Assembly (NCBI GenBank): GCA_022496805.1 | Contig: CM040085.1 | Coordinates: 13,545,811-13,609,810, forward strand | Origin: Pohlia nutans | Taxonomy: Eukaryota > Streptophyta > Bryopsida > Bryales > Mniaceae | Direction of reading: 5' to 3' | DNA: 64,000 bases | Shown here: positions 23,311-35,190 of the stretch, piece by piece | Position numbering within the stretch: the first letter of the stretch is position 1 | Layout: each line of letters begins with the position of its first letter | Program-made: the position numbers and the translations under genes | Notes under the pieces: model-generated | Told to the model about the DNA's origin: nothing | What the model saw: the letters and a program-made list of their open reading frames with translations, nothing else | Databases searched by the model: none

Positions 23311-24649
23311 CCCATTTCTCACCCTCCATGGAAAACTGAATTGGCTAAAAATAGAAATTGGGTGGTTAAAAATAAATGTCACTAGAGTGTAGATCTTGTC
23401 GCGCCTGTCAAAAAAGTATACCGTACGTGGAAGGCAGGGTCGGCAGAAAATAATTCCCCAAAAAAATGTCGAAAAAATAAATAAATTTATTAAGTATTTT
23501 GTCGAAATCAACAAAAGTAAAGTCAACAAAAAGCCGAAAAAAAAATAGAATAAAAACATAACATGCAACAAAAATTGTAGACAAAAAATAAAATAAACCG
23601 TTTAGCTGCCGGATTTTTTTAATGTTAGCTATTAATAGCCGATTACTTAATAATTACTTTTGAAAGTGCCGACCTCCACTGTTTCAACTTTTATTAATTA
23701 TTCGACACGAAAGTGCCGACCTTGCCTTCCACATATGGTATAGAATTCAGAATGACTATTTTTAGCCAATTTACTTTTTCCACGGAGGGTGAGAGTTAGT
23801 GTAGCTACACTATAATGTAATGACCCAAGCTATCAGTGCATTGCTAATAAGAAAATGGATGTGTATAAGTTGGGAAAATGGATGTGTGTGGGTTGGAGTT
23901 GGTGTAGATTAAGAGTATGTTCAAATCTCACATCATTGTCTTTTGAGTACACTGATTATCCCATTTATTGAGGGAGGGGTTATAGTGCATGTGGGAAATT
24001 AGTGAACGTGATACTGAATATGATGTAAAATTAATATGATATGAAGGTTTCAGCCACTCAGTAAAAATTTAAGCTCTCACTAATTTTGAGATTTGGCAAA
24101 ATAGTGAAGGCTTCGGAAATTAGTACCACATGGTGACATGAACTAAATGGGATAATGAGTGTAGTTAGATTGACTGTCAAACTTGAAAATATAACCAATA
24201 TTTGGGTATGAGATTAGACAATGTATTTTTGGGGTGATTTGTCCCTAAATTGAACCTATACAAAATATATTGTCCCAAAATGGACTAATGAAGACATAAT
24301 GCCACTAGAAAAAAGGTGCATGAATAATATCACTACCACTTGAGCAAAGCGGTGGACAATTTTGTAAGTATGGTGAGAGAATAACATCCTATTAATGTAA
24401 TGGAACAGAAATAATGATTCGGGTCTGGCCTAGATTCTTACTTAAAATGAAGATGTTTATTAACCCTTTAAGAACATTTCCTAATTTAGAAAGAAAGGAG
24501 TATTTTTTGAGTTTTAACCTCAAATTATAGAAGTAAATTACATTCTAAATTGTAAAATTTAGGATGTACGTACAATTTAGGATGTATATATATAAAATTA
24601 ACAATTCATAGTCCAAATGGTTTGAAAACTGAGAAACTAAGCTCAAGGG
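23311..24649. other. AT-rich intergenic DNA
   Basis: No gene recognised. A TTAACCCTTTAAG string at about 24460 resembles a TTAA-MITE end without a partner. Confidence 0.4.
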
Positions 24650-25017
24650 GCTTGGTATGTCCTTTGATCCTTTATTGCCCAACCCTATTATTGAGAAACC
24701 ACAAATTTTCGGTGATTTTTTTAAAACTCTCTCTTGAAATTAGGGATACTATTAATAATATTTAAATGCATGAATATAAGCAGGGCTTAATCAATCAAGT
24801 GCCGGTGAAACCTTGGTAAGATTGAACCATTGGGTTGGAAGATCATAGTGTGTCTTTAAACCGTATTATGCACATTCAAAAACAAGATTTTGGAGGGTGT
24901 GTGACTCCAAAGTTAAATAGAATTTGGGTTAAATTTTCAAAAATGAAAGTGAAGAGGTTCAACAATGACCTATGTCAACACCTCTCTACTGCAATATTTC
25001 ATGTCAAGAACGGACTT

Positions 25018-25748
25018 ATGTTACTTGGAGAAAAATCATAGGTTGAATAGACTAGTAATTACTCCAGGAGTAGGGCTAGTACTAAGACCAAAGCCAGTAC
25101 CAAGACCATGGCCAGATCTTAGACCAGGGCCTGTACTAGGACTAAAGCAAGATGAATGGGGGCAGAGTCAAGATTGATAACATCCATTGATGGCGGTTAG
25201 AGTTTGTGGCGGTTGGGGGGGGGGGGGGGGGAGGGGAGTAGTGAGGGCTTTGAGCTCTCACTTCCCTCATTCTCACTTACTCTCATATGTGTTAGTGGAG
25301 GTAGTGTTAGTGTGTGTTGTTAGAACTTTAGATGAATTTTTTGTTAGCAAGGAGGATTGAAGAGGCCAGGATATAGACAATGTACATTGCCATTGAAGCT
25401 TTATAACTAGTATTTAAGTCCCCTAGTACCAAAGGGGCGAAATTATGCATGTTGTGTTCTAGATTTGACCTTCTAGGTGTTGTTGGAGACCAGTTGTGTG
25501 CGTGGATGTTGCAGATCTAGAGTTTTGACACTTGGAGCTTGTAGATCTGTCTTATTGTGTAGGAATCTGTGGTGGATTTAAGAAAATGAGATGAAACTAG
25601 CTAGCCGTAGATTTAAGTTATTAAGTTTCAAGGCTCCAGGAGCAGTAATCCATAGGGTCTAGGAGTAGTTTTTCATGGGATTGCAACAACAGTTATTGAA
25701 GGCAATCATCAAAAGGGGAGACCTAAAGGCATCTCTTTCAAAACTCAC
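25018..25748. mobile_element. Insertion of unknown class within copy C
   Basis: About 730 bp absent from copies A and B at the same point. Flanked by ACT on both sides (25015-25017 and 25749-25751). No inverted termini. Contains a G-run of about 17. Origin unknown. Confidence 0.45.
25216..25232. repeat. Poly-G tract
   Basis: Uninterrupted run of about 17 G in otherwise AT-rich DNA. It could form G-quadruplex DNA and is also a spot where assembly length may be wrong. Confidence 0.7.
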
Positions 25749-25882
25749 ACATAATTATTGTGAATTTTATAAGTGAGAATGATTTATTGATATACAGATT
25801 TGGACAAAATGTGTACGCATAAATATGAAGGGAATTGGTACATTGATCATGATCATAATACATTCACTGATAGAACATGAAC

Positions 25883-26297
25883 CTCGGGGAGTGCACTTAA
25901 AGTTAAGACTAGGAATCACACGAGTGCGTACTTTTGACCCCCCTATGTATGTATTAAAAAATCATCTAAAAATTGTAAAAAAAATATGAAGTTATTCAAT
26001 ACAATCTAAAGTTCTTGTTGTATGAATTTCAAAAAATAATCACTTGTAAATATTTTTAAATTGATTTTTGAAGCAGAAAACAACACATTTCAGTTCAAAC
26101 TTCTATCAATTTTTTTTACTAGATTTAAAAAACTTTTGGTCTTGAAATTTATACCAAATGATTGATATATACGTAACGATTTAGCACATAAAAAATCTTT
26201 ATTTAAAAACTATTTTAAGGCCAAGTATTGTAGGGGGTATGCTATTAAAATGCACTCACGTGTATTCCTAATCTTAACTTTATGTGCACTCCCCGGG
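25883..26297. mobile_element. hAT-like MITE, subfamily B copy 1 (415 bp)
   Basis: Inverted termini CTCGGGGAGTGCAC... extending for about 45 bp. Perfect 8-bp direct repeat ACATGAAC (25875-25882 and 26298-26305). The empty site is the matching point in copy B of the TTAA MITE (gaacacgaataagag near 21520). Confidence 0.82.
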
Positions 26298-26620
26298 ACA
26301 TGAACAAGAGAACACAATCCAAAAAATAAAATAAAATAAACTTCCAAACACAAGAAATACCGCATAGTATGTGTCAGTTGTTTTAGTGAGTATTTCATGT
26401 ATTTTGAGAAATTTGTAGTATTTAGGTGTTTTGTAAATAGATGTTTTGATAGCTTCACAATTCCAAATTAAAATTTTATTTTTGAAGTGTGTACGTGAGA
26501 TGAATCCCCACATCCGAACTTCAAACATTGATGTTGAATTTGGAGTAAATCTTACGGTAGGTTGCAAAAATATGCCTCAGTGACCACAATATAGTTGCGT
26601 GGGTTGTAAAGGGTTAAGGG

Positions 26621-27179
26621 TTAAGAAAAAATGAACCATCTAAATAGTAGAGTCAAGGTTCGATTTAATGTATATCTACTTTTAATATTTTGAAAATCCA
26701 TAACTTATGTATACAATGTTATGTTAAAGTATATTGAAATCTTACCAAGCACCTAGAATTTTCAACTCAAAGTCTCAAACCCCTATGTAGCTTTTTCTCC
26801 TAAATTCATGTAATCCAAATCATGTTGTGTTAATGTTGAATATGTATAACATAAGTATGTTATATAATGTTAGTATAACATAAGAGGTGTTAATTTAATG
26901 AAAGTGAAACTAGCAAGAACATCAACTTGTCCAAAGTAGTTGAAAGTGTCTTTGTGCCTACTGTAGATTGGTAGTACGTTGGGCACGTCAATGCCCAATA
27001 ATTAATGAAATTTGGAAAAAATATTGGGCAAAAAAGAAAGGATTTCCTATATTTGGGGATTTTAAAATTTAATTAAAAAAATTGGGTTTGTAGTGATGAA
27101 AGAAATTAAGAAGTGATGATTTGTATTATGTTGATTTTAGAATTAAAATGAAAGTAAAGAAATTAATTCAATGAACATA
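26621..27179. other. AT-rich intergenic DNA
   Basis: No gene or clear element seen. Confidence 0.35.
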
Positions 27180-28637
27180 GCGTAATAGAGTAGTGCAATG
27201 GAGCATCCTTTTGAAAATGGGATTGGAAGAGAATCTTCACTTAGATCCACTTTTCTAAGTAAAAAGGGAATGCCATTTGTATTTCATAAATTTTGGGACT
27301 ATTGTATCTTTGCGACTTAAACTTAGTTTCTAATTGTAACTAGATTGTGGTCCCATTCCCAAAGGGTGTTGGCTCCCATTTCTCTATTCTGATGTGAAGA
27401 ATCTCTAAATGGATTTTTTTTAGTGAATCAATTAAATAAAAAATATTCACTAAAAAATAAATAGACTTACCAATTTTCAATTTGTAAACAAATAAATAAA
27501 AATAAAAATAAAAATGGTTTCCATAGTCTAAAATATTCACAACTACTTTTTACAAATAAAAATAAAAATGGTATTCCTAATTTGAAGTATGATAAAAAAG
27601 TACAAATAAAAATAAAAATGGTACTCCTAATCTGAAATATGATAAACAAAATACAAAGAAAAAAATAAAACTTAGCAATTGTAAATTTGTAAAAATAATA
27701 ATAAAAATGGTCTTAGTGGCACATGAAGAGATGAAAAGGTAATGATTAATTGTAGATGGAATTTGGTGGTCCGCCCACGTATAGTATGATGGCATGATGA
27801 CAAAGGATGCTTTTTGTCCAACGCTCTAGACTAGAACCCCGTGGATGGGGAAGGGAGCTCTAGATTTATTTAGAGAGTTTTATAATGTTTTAAGAAAAAA
27901 TAAAATTGGTTTTCATAATCTAAAATATCCACCAACCAATTGTCAATATGTAAAAATAAAAATAAAATAGTTTCCATGATCTAAACTAACCAACAAATAT
28001 TTTAAATTTTTCTAAAAAAAAGATTTTCATAATCTAAAATACCATAACATTTAATAGTGAACACAATTTCTGCCTCCCCCCAATTAAATGATGTGGAATA
28101 TTCTATATCATTTCATCCTTCACTAGGACCATCACTAACTATAGAGACATATGGCGGGGCGAGGGAGGAGGGAGTAATGGAGGTCTCTCCCATGATGATT
28201 TTGTATTTGGGTGAAGCCATATGAAATGAAAAGGCACCCGTAAGAAGGGCTACTGAATATGTTTTACACATAAATAAATAAAACTTACCAATTGTCAATT
28301 TATCCTTTCAAGATAATGGAAAATAGTCATTTTGTTAGAGATATAGTAATATAGTAATGAAAGGGTATTAATGAAAGGGTGGCACATGACAAACAATTCT
28401 TTTTTGCCCAACATTTTAGATAAATAGAGAACAAACCTTTGAATCCCCGTAAAGGACATGAGTTAAGAGTCTTGGCACCATGCGAAAGTAAGAAGGAAAA
28501 CCACCTTTCTTTATAGTACATGGGATAACATTAAAAACAAACCTTTGGAAAAATTCCTATAGTTCCTCATTACCATAGAGGAGAGACCAAAATGTTTTTC
28601 ACATTTATTTGTTGAACTTTCTTTTTATTCCCATATC

Positions 28638-29062
28638 CTCGGGGAGTTCACTCAATGTATTTTATGTGTATCACGTGCGAACAAATCTTTGACCCCCTAT
28701 ATTACATTATAAATAATCAATCAAACAACTTGAAAAATTTATAGGATGTTTCTTTATGTTGAAAGTTTATATTGTGAAGTTTTGGGAATTTTCTTTGTTC
28801 AAATTAATTTCTTACAAATTTTTGAAGTAAATAAATACACTATGCAACTAATTTTTGTATTTTAGAGCTAGTTTCAATTGTGTTTTTAGAATTGGTTTTG
28901 AATTTAATTGAAGTAAGAGTTTTCTAAAGTAAAAGATACAATGATTATGTGACCACACTCAAAAATTTGGAGCCAAATTAAACTTTATAAAAAAGTATAT
29001 AGGGGGTTGAAAATCACTTATTCGCACGTTTTTACGTAATATTTGGAAGTGACCTCCCCGAG
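28638..29062. mobile_element. hAT-like MITE, subfamily A (425 bp)
   Basis: Termini CTCGGGGAGTTCACT and the complement with one mismatch. Perfect 8-bp duplication CCCATATC (28630-28637 and 29063-29070). The two sister blocks have a single uninterrupted site (near 49725 and 60770). Confidence 0.85.
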
Positions 29063-29699
29063 CCCATATCAAATGCATACCCTTATATGGGATATCATCA
29101 TTGCCAAGGGTTTCTTCCCTACACCTTTACAAAGGTTGGTTAAGTCTAAAGGTTCTCATTCTTATCAACACTTAGAGTGACTAAGTCTCTTATCTTATGA
29201 TATTCTTTCAACTCTTTCCTATTCACCGTCTCTTAGCACAACCAAAATTTCATTTTCAAAAGTCACTACATGTTTCATCCGTTTCTATGGGAATACACCA
29301 TTCCAAAGTTTACTATTGTGTATTATTCCTTTTTTTCAGGACACGGTGCCTAGATCTCTTTCAATCAAGGCTTGGGTTCAATACCTTGCTTAGATCTTTA
29401 TGAGCCTTAGTAATCTAAAGAACTCATTCCCCTAGCTTTACAACAATATTTAATATGCTCATTTGATTGAGAGTGTCATCAGGAATCTTCAATTCCAGTT
29501 TCAATATTCATTTATGTATCCAAATCACTACCAACTTTGAATAGCCATTATAACTTTTGACTTAGAGTTCCTATTTACGAGTTCTTTGGACCTATGGGTG
29601 CATGCTCTTACAAAATTTCCAATAATGTATAGCACTCATCCAATTTTAACTTCCCACAATACGCTATTCGTGCATGTTATTATTTCGGAATGCCTTTTG

Positions 29700-29850
29700 G
29701 TTTTCTACCTTGTCCCTTGCATCTACCTTGTCCCTTGCAAGATCGTCTGTATTGTCATCACCGTGTCTCTTGCGAGACCGTTTGTATTGTTACCATCTTA
29801 CCTCTTGCAAGACCGTTTGTATTATCACCACTAGGTTGTCTCTTGCAAAG
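29700..29850. repeat. Degenerate tandem repeat upstream of SPH copy 1
   Basis: About four to five units of roughly 31-33 bp around TCTTGCAAGACCGTTTGTAT. Present with fewer or altered units at about 50995-51090 and 61415-61545. Lies 200-350 bp before the TATA-like element. Confidence 0.65.
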
Positions 29851-30045
29851 TTTGGACTACCACCCTCTGAAAGGTCACTATGGGATCTTCCTTATCTTTT
29901 ACAACCGTGCTCGAGTAGGTTTTGGAAAGGAATGTGCTGGCAGTGACAAAGAGATAGGCTTCGAGTCACTTACATGCCACGTGCAATGAGGATAAACATG
30001 TCAAAAGGCACAATATCAAGTCTTGTTTGGATCGGATTTCAAGAG

Positions 30046-30053
30046 CTATTAAA
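30046..30053 (+). promoter_or_regulatory. TATA-like element of SPH copy 1
   Basis: Sequence ctattaaa in the context aagagctattaaaggagg, conserved in all three block Y copies. It predicts a start near 30080 and a leader of about 170 nt. The gene-less copy at 51291 has a better match (ctataaaagg). Confidence 0.45.
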
Positions 30054-30249
30054 GGAGGACCTTGAGGCAGTCTAGTCATTGTTTAGAGATTTTCTTGAGA
30101 CGTCACAATCTGGTATAGTAGTCTAGGAGGTAGTTTGTACGAGTTCTCTGCCATACACCTTTATGGTGTAGTGGTGATTGATCTTGTAGAAACCCAAGTC
30201 GTTTGTTTGTGGTTGTCGTAGGATGTTGAGCATTGCTTTTAGCGCGAAA

Positions 30250-30666
30250 ATGGCAAAACCAACGATAGCACCGATGATCTTTTTAGTGCTAGTGCTCCTT
30301 GTCGTAGAATTGAGCACCATAGCCTTTGCCGACACAGGTTCAGTGAATTTCTACCAGGAGATTGGAGACGTGCCTCTCACAATACATTGCTTTGATGAAG
30401 CCGATCGGGACCTTGGAGCGCACACGCTCATCAAGCATCTTCAATGCTATGGGTGGACGTTTTCGTTTGGATACGGGTGGGGACCTACTCTATACCGTTG
30501 CAACTTTTTATGGGGATATTCAAAGCGACAATCTTTTGTGGTGTGGCACATCAACAACGTCGGTGATACTACTCATTGCGTCAATTGTGAATATCATGTG
30601 CGAAAAGATGGCTTCTATAGAAGCAAACCTGGCGAGGTCCCTATCTTTTTTTATCCTTGGCATTGA
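30250..30666 (+). CDS. S-protein homolog (plant self-incompatibility S1 family), copy 1
   Basis: 138-aa secreted protein. Residues 1-27 form a signal peptide (MIFLVLVLLVV core, cleavage near AFA|DTG). The mature part shows the SPH hallmarks in order: HCFDEADRDLGAHTL, YGWTFSFGYGWG, LYRCNF.WGYS, then the paired-cysteine motif HCVNC followed by YHVRKDGFY. Four cysteines sit at family positions, with one extra Cys in LQCYGW. A longer start at 30223 is open here, but in the sister gene that codon is GTG, so the ATG at 30250 (MAKPT) is preferred. It lies inside duplicated block Y, with a TATA-like ctattaaa about 200 bp upstream and AATAAA about 110 bp downstream. Known members are small secreted ligands, including poppy PrsS; most have no known role. 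I infer a secreted signalling or defence-type peptide without evidence of partner. Confidence 0.88.
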   Translation: MAKPTIAPMIFLVLVLLVVELSTIAFADTGSVNFYQEIGDVPLTIHCFDEADRDLGAHTLIKHLQCYGWTFSFGYGWGPTLYRCNFLWGYSKRQSFVVWHINNVGDTTHCVNCEYHVRKDGFYRSKPGEVPIFFYPWH

Positions 30667-30772
30667 TAAGCCAATCTGGTGATTAGTAGTAATTGTTCCA
30701 TACGTAGGGTCACGTTGAAGTATTAGAGATTGAATCTCCTTCAATTCGAGCCCTCTGTAATGTTGTCAATGC

Positions 30773-30778
30773 AATAAA
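30773..30778 (+). terminator. Polyadenylation signal of SPH copy 1
   Basis: AATAAA about 107 bp after the stop codon, in the context gcaataaaagaattta. The same signal at the same distance follows SPH copy 2 at 62473. Confidence 0.55.
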
Positions 30779-32003
30779 AGAATTTACACTTGTGGGAGTT
30801 TTTATTTGTATAAATCTTTAGTTTTTTCCATAGAATATGTCATGTCTATGGTTGTGGTCACTAGTTAGTATTGAACATTGCAAAGTTAATTATTTTTCAG
30901 TATTGAGTATTGTAAGTAATAAAAGTTAATTAGCTACATGGGGGCAACGATCTTGTGTAGTACTCTAGCTCCAGACATTTTTATCAATAGTTGATGTATT
31001 GTACTGGCTACGAAATGAATGCTTGTTTGATATAACCCTAGAGTCGTGAGGTCTCATGTTCATTAATCCCTAAGCGTACGAGGAGTTGGACCGTGGTGCC
31101 ATATTTGGTCATTTTTATGTCAATCGTTGATTTTAACCTAGTTCCTAATTTCAAATGAAAACGGTCTCAATGAAAAGAAGCGTGAAGGTTATTTTCTACT
31201 TTTATAGTCTAATTTACCATTTTTCAAGATTGTTAAAATTGTGTTTTTTTTATAGAACTGTACAGCTCAAAACCCTAAATTTCCAGTATACACCGCAAAA
31301 TTTGTTTATCTATCAAATTTCTTTTTAAGTAAGCTCAAGAAGCATGCCACCTACACCTTGTTATCCATCACTATTATTTACATTTTTCCTAAGAGTTTCA
31401 TACTATTTAAAGAGAATTTATACAAGATTTTTTTTTTGAAAAATCTTATAAAATTCATTTTTATTTACATAATTATGAAAAAATCAAGATAAATCGGTTT
31501 AACAATAACTTATATGAGAAAAATACCAAAAAAAAGAAAAATAGTATATTTTAAAATATGAAGAATTGATAAGATTTGACCTGATAACACTGTAGTGTGG
31601 ACGCTTAAGGTTTAAAAATAGCCCTAAGGCTTTACGATTTGTTGTTGTCCGATTTTGCAAACACATCCTCCTCTTGTCACCTGCGCTCTCTGGACTGTCT
31701 CTTTCGATCAACGTCGACGTCCAACACACTCCCATGGTGAAAGTCCCGGCCCAGGGCTCAGCAATCTATTATGCGCAGTTGAACGGCATCCAACATAGCA
31801 TGATAGAGCAATGGGTTCCAACACCCTTTTGCAATGGGACCACAGTCTAGTTACAGTTAGAAACTAATTTTACGTGGCAATGACACAGAAAGTACAACGG
31901 CATTCCTTCATTAATACTTAGAAAAACTGGATCTAAGTGAAGATTCTCTTTTAATCCCGTTTTCAAAAGGGTGCTCCATTGCACTGCTCTATTACACTAT
32001 AAA

Positions 32004-32797
32004 GTGGTCGGTTTAGGCTCTCTCAATGTCAATCCCATTGTGTTTGCAATCATGGCCCATTCACACCAAGCCCCTGCCGCACTTGCATCTGCGTTCCCAA
32101 AATGGAGGAAGGTAAAACTAAGAAGGGAATAGATACTCAAAGCCTTGTCTTTTCTTGCTGCAACTACTGTTCAAGCACTATGCAACTGCATTACAATGCC
32201 GCAAGTAGAGCCATGCTCCTTTTTTGCGTTGCGTTCCTTTCTGTCATACGTTAGAGTAATTTCTAGTTGCGTATTTTATATTTCTTGGTTGACAACAAAT
32301 TCCCTCAAAGTTACCTGATGCATGCATGCATGCGGCAACATTGGTGTATGTGAATGAGCCATCCGTGACACAGCTCTCCCTACGACGCGCTCTCTCTCCG
32401 ACTCGAGGCCCTCACATCGCGGGAGCCTCTCTCACTCGGGCCTCTCCCTATAAAGCAGTGCAAAGGAAGCCTGCATGTGCAAATTCAATTTAAAAAATAT
32501 TAAAGAACTGCATGTGCAATTCTGCTGCCCTTGCAGTATTTTTGCGGTGTAAAAGTCTCTAGAATGCACCGTGAGGAACCTGTGCATCTGTATCTCCCTC
32601 ATATAATGCGACTGTTAATTTGTAAAGCAGAAATTTTCTTCACAGTGCTTTACGATCAGGTGGAACAATCCTGGATTCTGGATCCACTTAGATGACCAAA
32701 ATCCTCAACTCAATTCCAGATCATATGGCACTCAAGTTCCAAGGGGTCGAATTCCGTACATCGGTGGATAATTTATTCGTTTTTTTATGGCGACACC
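32004..32797. other. Mixed-composition region without a supported gene
   Basis: A CT-rich, GC-richer stretch at 32360-32460 ending in ctataaagcag looks like a core promoter, but no credible coding exon follows. Possibly a gene relic or non-coding transcript promoter. Confidence 0.3.
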
Positions 32798-33106
32798 ACT
32801 ATAGTTGACATGCCAATGACCGCACAATTTCACCGCACAATTCCATTCAATAGAAATGTAAGGTATCGCCCTATCGCCCAATCACCACACACCGTGTGGT
32901 GAAAGGCTCCAAGTAGATTTCCATTTAAAAATCATACCCAATGTGTTTGATGTGCAATAAAATTTATTGTTCAAAACATTTTTGAGTGTGATTTCTTGAA
33001 GGCGAATCCCAACTCGACATACCGCAATCTTTCAAAATTTGAGATGGTGTGAGTTTCTACATGCTCGTGGGGAAGGATTTGAGTATTGCCATGTCTACTA
33101 TAGTTA
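32798..33106. mobile_element. MITE with ACTATAGTWGACATG ends
   Basis: About 309 bp with inverted ends ACTATAGTTGACATG / CATGTCTACTATAGT. A second copy at about 36370-37270 is inverted and carries a nested insertion. Confidence 0.6.
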
Positions 33107-33177
33107 CTGTTTGGTAGTGAAGGGAGTGACTTGATATATAGAGACGGCCTTAGAACATCTCCAACAGGGTTCTTTAA

Positions 33178-34195
33178 CCCCTAAACGTCCTCACTCCTCT
33201 CCAAATTCGGCAGTTTTGCAAAGATGCATCATAAAATGCAACCGAGAGGGATATTTTGCACTTGATGTATGAATAAAATTTGTACATTATAGATTTTAGA
33301 TTCTATCCATATGGTTAGATCTACGATTGCTATCACAAATATTTTTGTATAAAATTTGAAATTTGAAATTGAAAATTCTTTTGTAATTTGATTACAAATA
33401 AAATATTGACGATTTGTACATGAAAGTTGTTGTGATTGGTTGAAATGTAATACTCTAAATGTAGTAATTTTTGGAGATTTTTTGGTTGCTTAAGTTTATG
33501 AGTTGACTTTTTTAAGAACATTTTTACACTGAAATCTTTGAAATTTTGGATGAATCACTACTACATGAAATGAGGCATAAAATTTTCACAAATCATCCCT
33601 TCTAATCGGATCACACATTCATGAAGCTAACTTCCCATAAAATATATAGTAAAAAATCCACGCTGCAAAAAGTCAATGATGGATGAGAAAACTGTGTTTT
33701 ATTCTGTACAGAAAATAAGTTTTTGAAAAAACAAAATATATTTAAAAGACTACATGATCAAGTCTACTTTCCAATACAATTTGAATTATGTCAATCCGAG
33801 TTAAAATCCACCGAGGAGAAATTTTCAAAGTGGATCACCTCAACGTTGTCTTAGTATTATAAAATATGCTATTTGGAGAAAGTAATGATGTATTGATGTT
33901 CCCTCCATCATTTCTTTTTCTTTTTGGAAGTTTAAAATAGATAAACCAATTTAACTAATCATGTTAAATTTTAAACTCTAAAAGTGAAAATTATAATTTA
34001 TACAAATTTTCAAAGGCTAATTTTTTAAATTCATTAAAAAATATCTAAAGTTATTTTTGGAAGTTTGACTGTATGGATAATTTGTAGAAATGATGCCCTA
34101 TAGTTTGTTTATTAAACCAAACTTCATCAAACATATGGAAGGCACATATTATAATACATCTATGTTTTGTCCAATACCCCTTAGGCTTTTAGAGG
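33178..34195. mobile_element. TTAA-flanked MITE, copy E (1018 bp)
   Basis: TTAA at 33174-33177 and 34196-34199; ends CCCCTAAACGTCC and the complement of AGGCTTTTAGAGG (imperfect). Right-end homology with 9400-9467. Confidence 0.55.
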
Positions 34196-34210
34196 TTAAG
34201 GATGCTCTTG

Positions 34211-35190
34211 GAGCATTTCCAACGGGGCTCTTTAAAAGAACCCTCTAGTTATGGAGCAACTATGGCTCTTTCACACGTTCAAACGGCTACCTGACAATGG
34301 TTACAAATTCAAAAGGCTTGCCAAAATTAATGGCCCCCTGGGTGAAAGCACGGTAAACTAAACCATTAAAGTCATCTTTAGTGTTGAAATTATAATTTTC
34401 TTAGTCAAAGGCCATAAATTATGACTAAAAATTTATATATTTAAGATCTAATTTGGTAGAACCCTCCATAGCTCTATTAGGTACTTCAATCCAAAGTTTC
34501 AAATTAAAATATTAAAAAAAGGTTACTAAAAGTAAAGCTTGAAAATAGATGTCTAAAAAAAAATTTGGGAGCTAATCTGATGAATTGAATCATGTTCAAT
34601 ATGAATATAAAATATATATAGTATAAGTTCATTGTGCATTGGAGGGCTCCGAAGAAAAAAGTTCTTGAAAAAATGAATATTTAATGCAATTTCAACATGT
34701 TTTATATCTGCTTTTCAATTTGGTCAGAACTACTTTTCCAATTTTAACCGCTTTAACTTTACTATAACACACATAAATATTTAGTGAACATGATTTTTTC
34801 AATTTTTTTTGTTGGACTTTGTTAAATATTGTATCATTTATTTTATCTACAAAAAAACTCACAAAAAATAAATTTAATAGATTTTTTGACCCTACATTGT
34901 TGCTTCTTCATAGGGATCACAAGTGGTTCAATTTACCATGCTTTCACCTCCCTAACACTCCAAAATTCTACCTTTTGAAACGCCATGTTGCACTCTCTTA
35001 GTATTTTTAAGTTCCTTAACCAGTTTTCTCCTGCTTAAATGACATGGCTCGAAATCGTTTGAACTACATCACCATGGCCTTAGCTCATGGCGTGTTGTGG
35101 ATCCAATCGGCTGCCGCATCAAAGGGACAGAGGAAGAGCACTGGAAAAGCATATGTCGGTTGCTCTTTGAAGAACTAGAATTGGAGATGC
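34211..35190. mobile_element. GAGCATYTCCAA-type MITE with nested insertion
   Basis: Left gagcatttccaacggggctc, right ttggagatgc (inverted), with secondary matching CTCTTTAAAAGAAC / GTTCTTCAAAGAG inside. Contains 34340-34949. Confidence 0.5.
34340..34949. mobile_element. GGGTGAAAGC element with 4-bp target duplication, copy 1
   Basis: 610 bp; ends GGGTGAAAGCACGGTAAA / accatgctttcacct; flanked by CCCT (34336-34339, 34950-34953). Same family as 49963-50576. Confidence 0.7.

Larger units (their letters stand above)
24650..26620. mobile_element. TTAA-type MITE, copy C, with two nested insertions
   Basis: Core matches copies A and B (for example ccgtattatgcacattcaaaa and acaagagaacacaatcc). Interrupted at 25018-25748 and 25883-26297. 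The outer left terminus is eroded (cctttattgccc); the right end is ...aaagggTTAAGGG near 26607. Confidence 0.6.
27763..31735. repeat. Block Y, copy 1 (with SPH gene)
   Basis: Matches 48756-51345 over its first 2.3 kb and 60722-63145 over its later part. Private insertions: 28638-29062 and about 31110-31575, the latter absent in copy 3. Confidence 0.75.
27180..32003. mobile_element. 4.8-kb unit with ~215-bp terminal inverted repeats carrying SPH copy 1
   Basis: 27180-27397 and 31790-32003 are long inverted repeats of each other (landmarks taatagagyagtgcaatgga, agagaatcttcacttagatc, agaytgtggtcccatt). Between them lie block Y and the intact SPH gene. Long inverted ends around a host gene suggest a Mutator-type gene-carrying element, but I could not find a 9-bp target duplication. 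Block Y copy 3 keeps part of the right end (about 63050-63145). Confidence 0.5.

Noticed and set aside
25018..25748. Solo LTR of a retrotransposon
   Set aside because: Starts near TG and ends near CA, but a 5-bp duplication is missing; the only direct repeat is ACT, so the class was left open.
29340..29400. tRNA-like B box (gggttcaatacc) in block Y
   Set aside because: No matching A box at proper distance and no fold; seen only as part of the block duplication.
29700..29850. CRISPR-like spaced repeat
   Set aside because: Units are degenerate and contiguous without unique spacers, in a plant nuclear context; it is an ordinary tandem repeat.
30223..30249. Upstream ATG of the SPH copy 1 frame as the true start
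   Set aside because: The sister gene has GTG at that position, and the signal peptide begins properly at MAKPT.
32054..32131. Short start-like exon (MAHSHQAPAALASAFPKWRK) followed by a GTAAAA donor
   Set aside because: It meets a stop six codons after the putative donor, and no matching downstream exon or family could be found.
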